Source: Candidatus Zixiibacteriota bacterium
GTDB lineage: Bacteria; Desulfobacterota; Binatia; UBA9968
NCBI GenBank assembly: GCA_035574315.1
Contig: DATLYW010000016.1
Coordinates: 84,669-148,668, forward strand
DNA length: 64,000 nucleotides
Direction of reading: 5' to 3'
The stretch's first letter is position 1. Every line of letters starts with the position of its first letter. Positions 33,967-41,728 of this stretch are shown piece by piece. Both the position numbers and the translations under genes were made by a program. The notes under the pieces are model-generated. The model was not told the DNA's origin. It worked only from the letters and a program-made list of their open reading frames with translations, and did no database searches.

Positions 33967-34956
33967 ATGGATTTTACCGATCTCGCTCGACTCGCTTCCG
34001 GCCACGCCGAGGCCCGTATCGTGCAGGCCGCCGTTCAACTCGGGGTTTTCGAAGCCCTCGCCGACCGGCCGGAGGACGCCGCCGGCGTCGCTCGCCGACT
34101 GGAAACCGAGCCACGCGCCACCGGGCTGCTGCTCAACGCGCTGGCGGCCCTCGGCCTTCTGGAAAAAACCGGCCAGGGCTTCGTCCCGGCACCGGCGGCC
34201 CGGCGCTATCTGGTACGCGGGTCGCCGCGCTATCTCGGCGACATGATCCTGTTCGAGGCATCGCTTTGGCGCTGCTGGGAAAATCTCGCTGACGCCGTCC
34301 GCTCCGGCCTGCCGGCGCGGCCCCCCGACATGTATCAGGGAGACCCCGCCCAGACCGAGATCTTCATCGCCGCGATGGATTCGCTCGTCCGGGCCCGGGG
34401 CGACGCCGAGATCGTCGCCGACGCCCTCGACTGGAGCCGGATCGGCGAGCTTCTCGACGTGGGCTCCGGGCCTGCCACCTATCCCATTTACCTCTGTCGC
34501 CGCTTTCCCGCCCTCCGCGTCACGATCTTCGATCTTCCGGGGACGATGAAAATCACCGAGCGTTACGTCCGCGGTTCCGGATTGAGCGAACGTTTCAGCC
34601 TGATCGCCGGCGACTACCGGAGCGACGACATCCCGGGAACCTATGACGCTGTTTTTCTTTCCAACATCGTTCACGGAGAAGGGGACGAGCAGAACCGCCG
34701 GCTGTTCGCCAAGCTCTCCGGGTGCCTGCGGCCCGGCGGTCTCGTCATCGTCAAAGACCACATCCTGGACGACGACGCCATTCGGCCCCCGGTCGGGGCG
34801 GTTTTCTCCATCCTGATGCTGCTCACGACCGCATCCGGCCGCTGCTACACGTTTGCCGAAATCCGGCACTGGATGGAGCAGGCGGGGCTCTCCGGGGTGC
34901 GCCGGGTCGACCTGCCTCCGCCGCTTACCTCTGCTTTGGTCGTCGCGACGAAATAG
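33967..34956 (+). CDS. SAM-dependent O-methyltransferase (acetylserotonin/hydroxyneurosporene type)
   Basis: This 329-residue protein has an N-terminal winged-helix dimerisation domain (VQLGVFEALADRPED) and a C-terminal Rossmann fold with the SAM motif GELLDVGSGPATYPIYL near residue 160, IFDLPGTM, AVFLSNIVHG and LRPGGLVIVKDHIL. It belongs to the methyltransferase_2 family that methylates hydroxyls on small aromatic or isoprenoid compounds; the substrate is unknown. It stands alone between the AlbA-2 gene and a small iron-sulfur gene. Confidence 0.85.
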   Translation: MDFTDLARLASGHAEARIVQAAVQLGVFEALADRPEDAAGVARRLETEPRATGLLLNALAALGLLEKTGQGFVPAPAARRYLVRGSPRYLGDMILFEASLWRCWENLADAVRSGLPARPPDMYQGDPAQTEIFIAAMDSLVRARGDAEIVADALDWSRIGELLDVGSGPATYPIYLCRRFPALRVTIFDLPGTMKITERYVRGSGLSERFSLIAGDYRSDDIPGTYDAVFLSNIVHGEGDEQNRRLFAKLSGCLRPGGLVIVKDHILDDDAIRPPVGAVFSILMLLTTASGRCYTFAEIRHWMEQAGLSGVRRVDLPPPLTSALVVATK

Positions 34957-35145
34957 CGCAAGAGACCGTGGGCTCGCTCCGGATCGCTGCTGCCCCGCTC
35001 CGCGTTCGGGATTTCTTCGAGGTCTCCGCCGGGCCAACGCCGGTCTTGACGCAGCCGGTGCCGCCGTTGCACATCTCAGCGTGGAGCGGGCGGGTGAATG
35101 TGCTAAACTGGATGCGTAACCGCAAGAAGCGAAAGGTCGCGCGTC

Positions 35146-35454
35146 ATCGATAAACCCGAGCAAAAAGGGCACGAGCAGGCGGTTCTCGAAAACCTCAAGC
35201 CTGCCTGTCTCTGCAACAAGATCCGCAGGGGAACGGTTCTCAAGGCCATCCAGGCGGGGGCCAGGACCTTCGAGCAGGTGAGCCGCCGAACCGGAGTGGG
35301 AACCGGTCCTTGCGGCGGTCGGCGCTGCGGGACCATGGTCCGGGGAATGCTCGGCGAGCCGGTCGTACCGTGTGCCGAATGCGGCTGGCCGGTGCTGGCG
35401 GCGGCCTCGCCCCGGGTCTGCCCGCGCTGCGAGTACGCGCGCGAGCGAATCTGA
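35146..35454 (+). CDS. BFD-type [2Fe-2S] protein fused to a zinc ribbon; apparent ATC start
   Basis: The frame is open from 35107 to the stop at 35452. It encodes a BFD-like cluster site (ACLCNK, then GTGPCGGRRCG) followed by a rubredoxin/zinc-ribbon-like pair (VPCAECGW and VCPRCEYA). The product may pass electrons to a bacterioferritin or act with a redox enzyme. The frame has no ATG, GTG or TTG before a GTG at 35278, which lies after the first CxC and would remove it. An ATC at 35146 is preceded by GAAAGG at a normal distance, and an extended -10 TGCTAAACT lies at 35101-35109. The gene is therefore shown from the ATC, giving 102 residues (DKPEQKGH...). Confidence 0.65.
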   Translation: MDKPEQKGHEQAVLENLKPACLCNKIRRGTVLKAIQAGARTFEQVSRRTGVGTGPCGGRRCGTMVRGMLGEPVVPCAECGWPVLAAASPRVCPRCEYARERI

Positions 35455-35464
35455 CCGCGGCTTA

Positions 35465-37636
35465 CTATTTCGCGAGCGGGTGCGGCCGTAGCTGAAAGTG
35501 AACCGCGACGGCCTTGGCCCCCCGACCCCCTTCCTTCAGCCAGGGAGCGCGATCGCCGCTGGTCGTCCACAGTCCCCGCCCTTTCCAGCCGGCCTTCGGG
35601 TCATCGATGCGGCCGTCGAACCCCTTGGCGTAAAATCCGAGGGGATACGGAACCCGCAGGACGATCATCTTGCCGTCCTTGAACGCGATCAGCCCGTCGT
35701 TCAGATTGCCCGTGGACATCGGCACGTTTTCGCCGAGCCCGAAGGTGTTGTGGTGGTCCACCCATGTATAGTAGCTCGACTCGGCGCTGTTGTCGCCCAG
35801 TCCCTGGAAGCCCGGTCCGGGATAGCGGTAAAACGACCAGCCTTCGGGGCAGTGGTCGCCCGTGGCTTTCGGGCCGTTGAGCGGGCCCTTGCACTTCCGG
35901 CGGTCGAAGCTGCCCAGATGGCCGCTCGCCAGTGACACCCAGACCACGCCGTTGCGGTCGATATCGGCGCCACGGACGCCGAATCCAGGGAGCGGCACCT
36001 TGTATATCTCTGCGAGCGCCGTCTCCGGCGGGTTGGGACCGGGGACGAGACGCACGATCGACCCGGGATAGCCGAACTGCGAGCCCCAGACGGAGCCGTC
36101 GACCGGGCTCGGCATCACGGCGTAGAAGCTCGCCACGATTCGCTTGTCCTTGGTCGGATCCACGGGTTGATTGGGCTCGACGTAGGCGTCGCGCCTGCCG
36201 TTGCCGTTGGTGTCGAGGACCAGTGCCGTCCAACCCTGGGCCCGCGCGATGTCCCCGGTCTCGTCCAGCAACCGGGTATTGACCCAGCCGACCACCGGAC
36301 CGCCGCCGCTGGTCCAGAGCGTGTCGTTGGCGTCGTACCCGAACTGCAGATGGTGCGTGCCGAAGCAAGTGTCGACGAAGGTGTACTCCCCGGTCCTGGG
36401 ATCGAAGATCGTCAGCTGACGGTTGTTTCGCTCGAGCGGAAAGAGCTTCGCCGACGGATGGTCCGATCCCTTTTTGCAAAAAGCCGGATTGTCGGCGTTG
36501 CGGAACCTCGCCGCGAACCAGACCCGTCCCTTCCGGTCGAACATCGCATTGTGGTTGTTCGTCTTGTTGCTCCAGATCTTCTCGGAGCCCCAGTACGGCG
36601 ACGGCTGCATCAGCCGGTCGCTCGCCGCGTGGCCCGGGCCGAGCGCTTCCGATACGTTGGCGTCACGCACCGGCGCAACCATGTTTTTCACGGTGTGCCT
36701 GACCGGGTCGAGCACTGGAATGATATCCGTGCTGTATTCCGCGGAACCGTAGAGGGGACCGTAAGCGTTGACTGTCGGATGGCGCCGGTCGGAAGCGATC
36801 AGGTCGTGGAGGTAGTGCTTCTCGTCGAGCCAGTCCCAGGTGGTGACGACGATGTTGCGCTCGACGCCCTGCGGGCGCGGGGGCTTGGCATGGGGCAGCT
36901 CACCTTTAGCGATGCGATCGGTCCAGTCGGCGAAATACTTGAAGGGAGCGCCGCCGAGGTCCTTGACCAGCGTCGAGAACATCCGGTCCCCTGACTGGCC
37001 CGACTGGACCCTGCGGAACCATGCTTCCTCCGAGCTCGCGAACTTTCCCAGCGGATAGGGCACGTTCTTCGGAAACGTCCGGGTCGAGAGCTGGCCCATC
37101 TGGTGGCAGCCCACGCAGCTCCGGTTCTTCAGGTGCGTGAGCCATTCCTCCTGCGTCACCTTGGCCGGAATCTTCCCTTTGCCACCGAACTCGTTCTTGT
37201 CCGGAATCTTGAGCATCGAATACCAGTAGATCGCCGGATAGTACTGCGCGGCCGCGGCCTCGTTCGGCGCCGCGACGGCCTTCAAGTTGAGAATCCTTCC
37301 TGGCCTCGCCTTGACCCTTGGCGAGTCCACGAGCCCGTATCCGCGCACCCAGACGTCGTACGTCGCCTGGGGCAGATCGGGCAGCACGTACCGCCCCTCG
37401 TCGTCGGTCACGACCATCCTGGCGAAGCGGGTGGGCAGATCCCTGGTCTCGGCGATCACCCAGACGCCCGCTTCGGGGCCCTTCGCGCCGGTGACGACGC
37501 CGCCTATGTCGTCGCGGTCGATGGCGACACCTTTCGCCCCCGCCGGCTGGCCGGCGAGCCCCTTCGCATACAAGCCCGCAAACAATGCGACCCCGACGAG
37601 CGCCGCCGCCGGAGCAAAAACCCGCTTCCCTTTCAT
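35465..37636 (-). CDS. secreted mono-heme protein with carboxypeptidase-regulatory-like domain and propeller-like C-terminus
   Basis: This 723-residue protein has an N-terminal signal peptide (residues 1-30), a carboxypeptidase-regulatory-like beta-sandwich (about 44-120, with VTDDEGRYVLPDLP), one heme c motif CVGCH at residues 174-178, and a long C-terminal part with repeated WFAARF/WVSLAS/WTSGGG strands like a virginiamycin-B-lyase-type beta-propeller. It acts in the periplasm. Its chemistry is not known to me; a heme-assisted lyase or oxidase on an organic substrate is a guess. It is the last gene of a run with a ferritin-like protein, a VOC protein and a histidine kinase. Confidence 0.7.
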   Translation of the reverse strand: MKGKRVFAPAAALVGVALFAGLYAKGLAGQPAGAKGVAIDRDDIGGVVTGAKGPEAGVWVIAETRDLPTRFARMVVTDDEGRYVLPDLPQATYDVWVRGYGLVDSPRVKARPGRILNLKAVAAPNEAAAAQYYPAIYWYSMLKIPDKNEFGGKGKIPAKVTQEEWLTHLKNRSCVGCHQMGQLSTRTFPKNVPYPLGKFASSEEAWFRRVQSGQSGDRMFSTLVKDLGGAPFKYFADWTDRIAKGELPHAKPPRPQGVERNIVVTTWDWLDEKHYLHDLIASDRRHPTVNAYGPLYGSAEYSTDIIPVLDPVRHTVKNMVAPVRDANVSEALGPGHAASDRLMQPSPYWGSEKIWSNKTNNHNAMFDRKGRVWFAARFRNADNPAFCKKGSDHPSAKLFPLERNNRQLTIFDPRTGEYTFVDTCFGTHHLQFGYDANDTLWTSGGGPVVGWVNTRLLDETGDIARAQGWTALVLDTNGNGRRDAYVEPNQPVDPTKDKRIVASFYAVMPSPVDGSVWGSQFGYPGSIVRLVPGPNPPETALAEIYKVPLPGFGVRGADIDRNGVVWVSLASGHLGSFDRRKCKGPLNGPKATGDHCPEGWSFYRYPGPGFQGLGDNSAESSYYTWVDHHNTFGLGENVPMSTGNLNDGLIAFKDGKMIVLRVPYPLGFYAKGFDGRIDDPKAGWKGRGLWTTSGDRAPWLKEGGRGAKAVAVHFQLRPHPLAK

Positions 37637-37690
37637 GGATCCCCCCCGAACTCTTCACCGCGCCCGAGCGCGGCCCCCTCTTCAAGGACG

Positions 37691-38347
37691 CTACCAGCGA
37701 TCTTTCCCGGTCGCCCAGCGATCCAGGCTCGCCAGATACTCGCGAAACAGCACCATCCGCATGGCCACGGCCCGGCGCACGCGGTCCTGGCGCTCGTCGG
37801 TTGTCGCGTAGCGCTTGAGAAACTCCTGCGGCGCGCTGCCGTGCCCTTCTTCGTCGACCGTGATCTTTCGATACGGCTGCTTGATCCATTCCGGCACCGC
37901 GTCGGACCGGAGACACATGGCGATTAAATGGTTGGCGACCGTCTCGCCGGCGAGCGAAAGCGCGGCGATGCGTTCGCAGGTATCGCTCAGCCCTTCCATC
38001 GCGTTGAACATCGCGATCTGGGCCGGCAACGGCTTGTAGTCGAACGGTTCTCCGCCGCGATCGCGGATGCGCCTGGACAGCAGCTCCGCGTGGACCATTT
38101 CCTCATGCGCCGATTCCGCCATCTGCGCCTTCACGTCGAGCTCGGGCGTGGTCTTGAGCCAGGCGCCGAACAGATCGGCGGCGCGCAGCTCGTTGAACAG
38201 CCGGCTCTGCATCACGCGGATCCTCTGCTCGTCGGTTTGCAGAGGAATATAGCTGTAAGCGGGCGGCACGCTCTCCAGAGCACGACAGAATTCGCGCACG
38301 GGCCGCAGCAGCTCCTCCAGAAATTCGTCGCCTTTCATCACGGCCAT
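37691..38347 (-). CDS. ferritin-like di-iron domain protein
   Basis: This 218-residue helical protein has the ferritin-like di-iron pattern E...ExxH...E...ExxH: FNELRAADLF, AESAHEEMVHAEL, LAGETVANHL and VDEEGHGSAPQEF. Such proteins may store iron, scavenge peroxide or act as oxygenases. Residues 28-41 (PPAYSYIPLQTDEQ) are unusual for ferritin. It lies 54 bases before the heme protein gene and 35 bases after the VOC gene. An oxidative-substrate role fits its neighbours better than iron storage, but that is inferred. Confidence 0.8.
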   Translation of the reverse strand: MAVMKGDEFLEELLRPVREFCRALESVPPAYSYIPLQTDEQRIRVMQSRLFNELRAADLFGAWLKTTPELDVKAQMAESAHEEMVHAELLSRRIRDRGGEPFDYKPLPAQIAMFNAMEGLSDTCERIAALSLAGETVANHLIAMCLRSDAVPEWIKQPYRKITVDEEGHGSAPQEFLKRYATTDERQDRVRRAVAMRMVLFREYLASLDRWATGKDRW

Positions 38348-38382
38348 GTTTCCTCGGCCCCGGCGGCGGAGAATTCGCCCCG

Positions 38383-39081
38383 CTAAGCCTTCCAGCCTTT
38401 CTCCGAGATATCGATGCCGTTTCCTTCCGGATCGTGGATTCGATATTCGGCAAACGGGATTCGGTCCGGTCTCTTGGCGCCGCGATCGGCGCCCGCCTTC
38501 TCCACTCGAGCTCGCAGCTCCCCGTTGCTGCGCACGTGAAACCCGAAGTGGTTGAGCCCCAATTTCTCTTCCGTCCTCCGGAAGAGCAAGGCGAGATTCA
38601 AATAGCCGTCCGAAACGAAAATGGACCCGCGGTCGGTGCCGTCGACTTCCCGCATTTCCAGCACCCGACAGTAGAAATCCGCCAGCCGCCGCGGATCCGG
38701 CGTGTACAGCGCCGCGTGCCGGATCGGCGCGGGACCGCGGCTCGGCGAGACGGGGAAGCTCCCGGCGCGACCAACGAGAAGGTTGCCGTCGGGATCCGAG
38801 AAAAGCCGGTCGTCCCCGATCTGTTCAGCGACCGGCACAACGCCGGCCGACACGAGCCGGCTCTCGAGAGACGCCCGATCGATGCCCGAAAAGCCCAGCG
38901 AGCGCAGACCGGGGGAAACGCCCGGCGTCTGCGCCACAAGCTCCAGGCTGAACTCGCCGTCGGAGAGGCAGACGGCGGCGCCGTCCCCGGGCGCGCTCTG
39001 AAGATCGAACGCGCGCCGGTAGAACTCGCTCAACGACACGGGGTCGCGAGCGACGATGGTCAAACGGCGCAACCGAATCAT
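38383..39081 (-). CDS. VOC family protein, two modules (glyoxalase/ring-cleavage dioxygenase-like)
   Basis: The 232-residue protein contains two vicinal-oxygen-chelate modules. Module 1 (about 5-105) has RLTIVARDPVSLSEFYRR and DRLFSDPDGNLL. Module 2 (about 118-232) has IRHAALYTPDPRRLADFY and YRIHDPEGNGIDI. The metal ligands look partly kept in module 2 (H at the start, E absent from the usual final position and replaced by the DPEGN turn). It could be an extradiol dioxygenase-like or isomerase-like enzyme, or a binding protein. It starts 15 bases after the kinase gene. Confidence 0.82.
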   Translation of the reverse strand: MIRLRRLTIVARDPVSLSEFYRRAFDLQSAPGDGAAVCLSDGEFSLELVAQTPGVSPGLRSLGFSGIDRASLESRLVSAGVVPVAEQIGDDRLFSDPDGNLLVGRAGSFPVSPSRGPAPIRHAALYTPDPRRLADFYCRVLEMREVDGTDRGSIFVSDGYLNLALLFRRTEEKLGLNHFGFHVRSNGELRARVEKAGADRGAKRPDRIPFAEYRIHDPEGNGIDISEKGWKA

Positions 39082-39096
39082 GACCGCAGGTCCCTT

Positions 39097-41634
39097 CTAG
39101 AACATATCGGTGGAATTGACAACCGCCAGCGCCGGCGAGGCCGGGCCGGGCGGCGTTATCGGCAAGATCAGGCTGAAAACGCTCCCGGCTCCGAGGGCGC
39201 TGCTCACCCGGATGGTCCCGCCGAGGGCTTTCGCCAGCCTGCGGGACAGGCTCAAGCCCAGTCCGGTCCCGCCGTAATGGCGCGTCGACGAACCGTCGAG
39301 CTGGCGGAAATCTTCGAAAATGAGCTCGTGGTCCTTCCGGTCGATTCCGATTCCCGTGTCGGCCACCGCAATTTCCAGACGCGATCCTCCCTCTTCCCGC
39401 AGCGTCCGGATCCGCAGTTCCACCTCGCCCCTCTCGGTGAACTTCAGAGCGTTCGTGAGCAGCTGCAGCAGGATCTTCTGCACTTTTCTCGCATCGCTGT
39501 AGACGGTCTCGATCCCCGCCTCGATGTGGATTCGGAACTCGATCGGCCTTCCGCGGATGAGACGCTGCGTCATCACCTCCAGCCCTCCCAGGATCTCTCG
39601 GAGGTTCACCGGCTCGAGCTGATTCGGCAGCGCGTCCGCCTCGAGCTGGGAAAAGTCGAGCAGGCTGTCCATCAACTGCGAGAGATCCTGGCCGTTGTCG
39701 ATCAGCCGTTGGAGTATGGCCCGGGAATCGCCCCGGAATTGCGGGTCCAGCAAAATCTCTCCGTACCCGAGGATTGTGCTCACCGGCGTTCGCAGCTCGT
39801 GGCAGATATTGGCGACGAACTGTTTTTTCACCCGATCGGATTCGATCAGCTTCCGTTTTGCGACCTCAGCCTCGTCGTAGAGCCGGCGATACTCTTCCTT
39901 GGCGGCTTCCGAATCCTCGTAGCGGCTCCCGTTCTCCAGCGCCAGCGCCAGCTGGTCGGTCAGCGTCCCCAACAGGCGGAGGTCCTCGGCCGTGTACTCC
40001 CTCCCCCACGCTTTGGCGCCGAAGCCGACCAGTCCCCGCACCTCGTCCTCGAAAACCACCGGAAACAGCACCTCGGCCTCCATCGCCTCGAACATCGCCG
40101 CCAGCTCCACGCGTTTCTCCCTCAGCACCGGATCGGTCTCGACCTCTCCCCGGGAGATTCCCTGATAGGCCGAGCGGCCGCGCTCGTCCCAAACCTCCCG
40201 GGCGATCGCCGCGACCCTCCCCCCGTCGAGAACCCGCCTGCCGGTTCCCGTAACGACCAGCTCTTTCTTGCCCTGCGGCCGGTAGACGAGACACCCCTGC
40301 TGGATCCTGAGCAGCGCGGTCACGCGGGTGATGAAGCCCGCGGCCAGCTCGCGCGCTGTTGCCAGCGACCGCAGGAACAGGCTCACCTCCTTCTGGACTT
40401 CGACGGGATCGTATTCCTGGCGGAAGATGAACCGGTCCACCATCGCCTCGATCCGCCGCAGCACGGGATTGAACACCGAAATGACCACGATCGCGAAGAA
40501 AACCGGAATCAACGGATCTTTGTTGGTGAGGCCCACCGAGGGGCCGACGAGGAGCACCACGGCGGCGTACAGCACCATCAGCACCAGGAACAGAGCGAAG
40601 CGGCTCAGTCCGGCTTTGAGCGCATTGCCGAGATCGAAGAGGCTGTACTTCAGAAGGCCGTAGGCGACCGACAGGGGAAAGAAGATCGTCGGAATGAGCG
40701 ACACATTGTAGGGAATCGGCCAGCGGAACGAGCTAGCCAACACCGCCCCGAGGGTCGGCAGGAAAAACCCGAAAGCCGCGCCCACCGCCATCACGCGCAG
40801 TCGTGATCGTTCCACGTCGGACGAGGCTTCCCGCAACCCCGCGGCGAGGAGCGCGAGAAAAACCAGGGCCGCCGCGCAGGCATAGGCGTAGCCTGCGCGA
40901 TAGACCGGGGTCCACCAGCCCGCAGGATGGTCGAAGGTCGCGGCGTAGAGCGTCCCGAGCGCGACCGATACTCCGTAAATCGCGCCCACGATCGTGCGGC
41001 GGAAACGCCGGAGGCGGCGCGGGTCGGCAAGGCACAACCCGAGGTGGACGCCGGCGCTCGGCGTCAGCGTGAACGCGAAGATCCGGATCTCCTTCGGCCA
41101 GGCGCCGGCGGTCACGAAATCGAACGTCGTCCCGAACCAGACGAAGACGTTGACCACCATCCAGCACAGGGGAAAGACCGCCGGCGAGGTCGAGCGGTAA
41201 TAGTAAGGCGCCGCGCCGATGAGCAGGAACGCGCTCCCCATGAGGAGGAACAAGCCGAAGCTCAGCACCCAGTCGTGGAACGAAAACGTCATCGACGGCA
41301 CCGCGATCCTGCGCGATTCGCCGCCGCGCTCGATCGTGTACTCGAACGACGTTCCCGGAGGCGCGCTCCGGACGAAGGTATAGAGCTGCTCCCTGTCGGC
41401 GATCGGCGACCCGTTCACCTGGCTCACGCGATCGAACGTCTCGAGACCGAAGACGGTGCCGGTCCACTGCGGCAGGAAATAGGGACCGACAGTGAGGTTG
41501 GCGTGGACGAAAAATCCCGGGAACGGCCGCTGGACCCAGCGCGCAGCCGAGATCAAACTGGCGAGGACGACGGCCGCGGAGCACACGCCGATGGCGGCTA
41601 ACCCCGCCGGCCTTTGCCAGGCGCGGTGTCGCAT
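39097..41634 (-). CDS. membrane sensor histidine kinase with extracytoplasmic PDZ-like domain and GAF
   Basis: From the ATG at 41634 this is an 845-residue kinase: a signal/anchor helix, a periplasmic PDZ-like domain (about 40-105; GLETFDRVSQVNGSPIADRE), about eight further helices, a GAF domain (about 420-580), and HisKA/HATPase with His612 in ICHELRTPVSTILGY, LLTNALKFT, DTGIGIDRKDHELIF and GGTGLGLSLSRRL. No receiver domain is attached and no response regulator is adjacent, so it may be a hybrid-free orphan kinase. The upstream in-frame ATG at 41685 lies inside the promoter (41685-41712), and GGAGGA precedes 41634, so 41634 is preferred. It heads the VOC-ferritin-heme run. Confidence 0.9.
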   Translation of the reverse strand: MRHRAWQRPAGLAAIGVCSAAVVLASLISAARWVQRPFPGFFVHANLTVGPYFLPQWTGTVFGLETFDRVSQVNGSPIADREQLYTFVRSAPPGTSFEYTIERGGESRRIAVPSMTFSFHDWVLSFGLFLLMGSAFLLIGAAPYYYRSTSPAVFPLCWMVVNVFVWFGTTFDFVTAGAWPKEIRIFAFTLTPSAGVHLGLCLADPRRLRRFRRTIVGAIYGVSVALGTLYAATFDHPAGWWTPVYRAGYAYACAAALVFLALLAAGLREASSDVERSRLRVMAVGAAFGFFLPTLGAVLASSFRWPIPYNVSLIPTIFFPLSVAYGLLKYSLFDLGNALKAGLSRFALFLVLMVLYAAVVLLVGPSVGLTNKDPLIPVFFAIVVISVFNPVLRRIEAMVDRFIFRQEYDPVEVQKEVSLFLRSLATARELAAGFITRVTALLRIQQGCLVYRPQGKKELVVTGTGRRVLDGGRVAAIAREVWDERGRSAYQGISRGEVETDPVLREKRVELAAMFEAMEAEVLFPVVFEDEVRGLVGFGAKAWGREYTAEDLRLLGTLTDQLALALENGSRYEDSEAAKEEYRRLYDEAEVAKRKLIESDRVKKQFVANICHELRTPVSTILGYGEILLDPQFRGDSRAILQRLIDNGQDLSQLMDSLLDFSQLEADALPNQLEPVNLREILGGLEVMTQRLIRGRPIEFRIHIEAGIETVYSDARKVQKILLQLLTNALKFTERGEVELRIRTLREEGGSRLEIAVADTGIGIDRKDHELIFEDFRQLDGSSTRHYGGTGLGLSLSRRLAKALGGTIRVSSALGAGSVFSLILPITPPGPASPALAVVNSTDMF

Positions 41635-41684
41635 AGAGTCCTCCGAGGAAGAACTGCGAGGCTGCTGCCTTTCGACCACCGGCA

Positions 41685-41712
41685 TTTATCAAGCGCCGCT
41701 CGCCGCTGTCAA
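41685..41712 (-). promoter_or_regulatory. promoter of the histidine kinase gene
   Basis: On the minus strand the -35 box is TTGACA (41712-41707) and the -10 box GATAAA (41690-41685), with a 16-base spacer. The predicted start lies about 8 bases further on, after the ATG at 41685, which therefore cannot be used. The IS target duplication abuts this -35 box. Confidence 0.55.
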
Positions 41713-41728
41713 GCAAAGTCGTCAGGCA
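41712..41728. repeat. target-site duplication, left copy
   Basis: AGCAAAGTCGTCAGGCA is repeated exactly at 43247-43263. Sixteen or 17 bases are duplicated, depending on whether the last A belongs to the element. Confidence 0.85.

Noticed and set aside
32353..35172. Minus-strand open frame of 939 codons
   Set aside because: It is opposite the AlbA-2 and methyltransferase genes, has the composition of an antisense frame and no recognisable domain.
38434..40806. Plus-strand open frame of 790 codons
   Set aside because: It is opposite the VOC and histidine kinase genes, whose domains are clear; composition is His/Gln/Pro/Arg-rich.
41635..41685. ATG at 41685 as the histidine kinase start
   Set aside because: It lies within the -10 box of the only good promoter, and the ATG at 41634 has a GGAGGA site.
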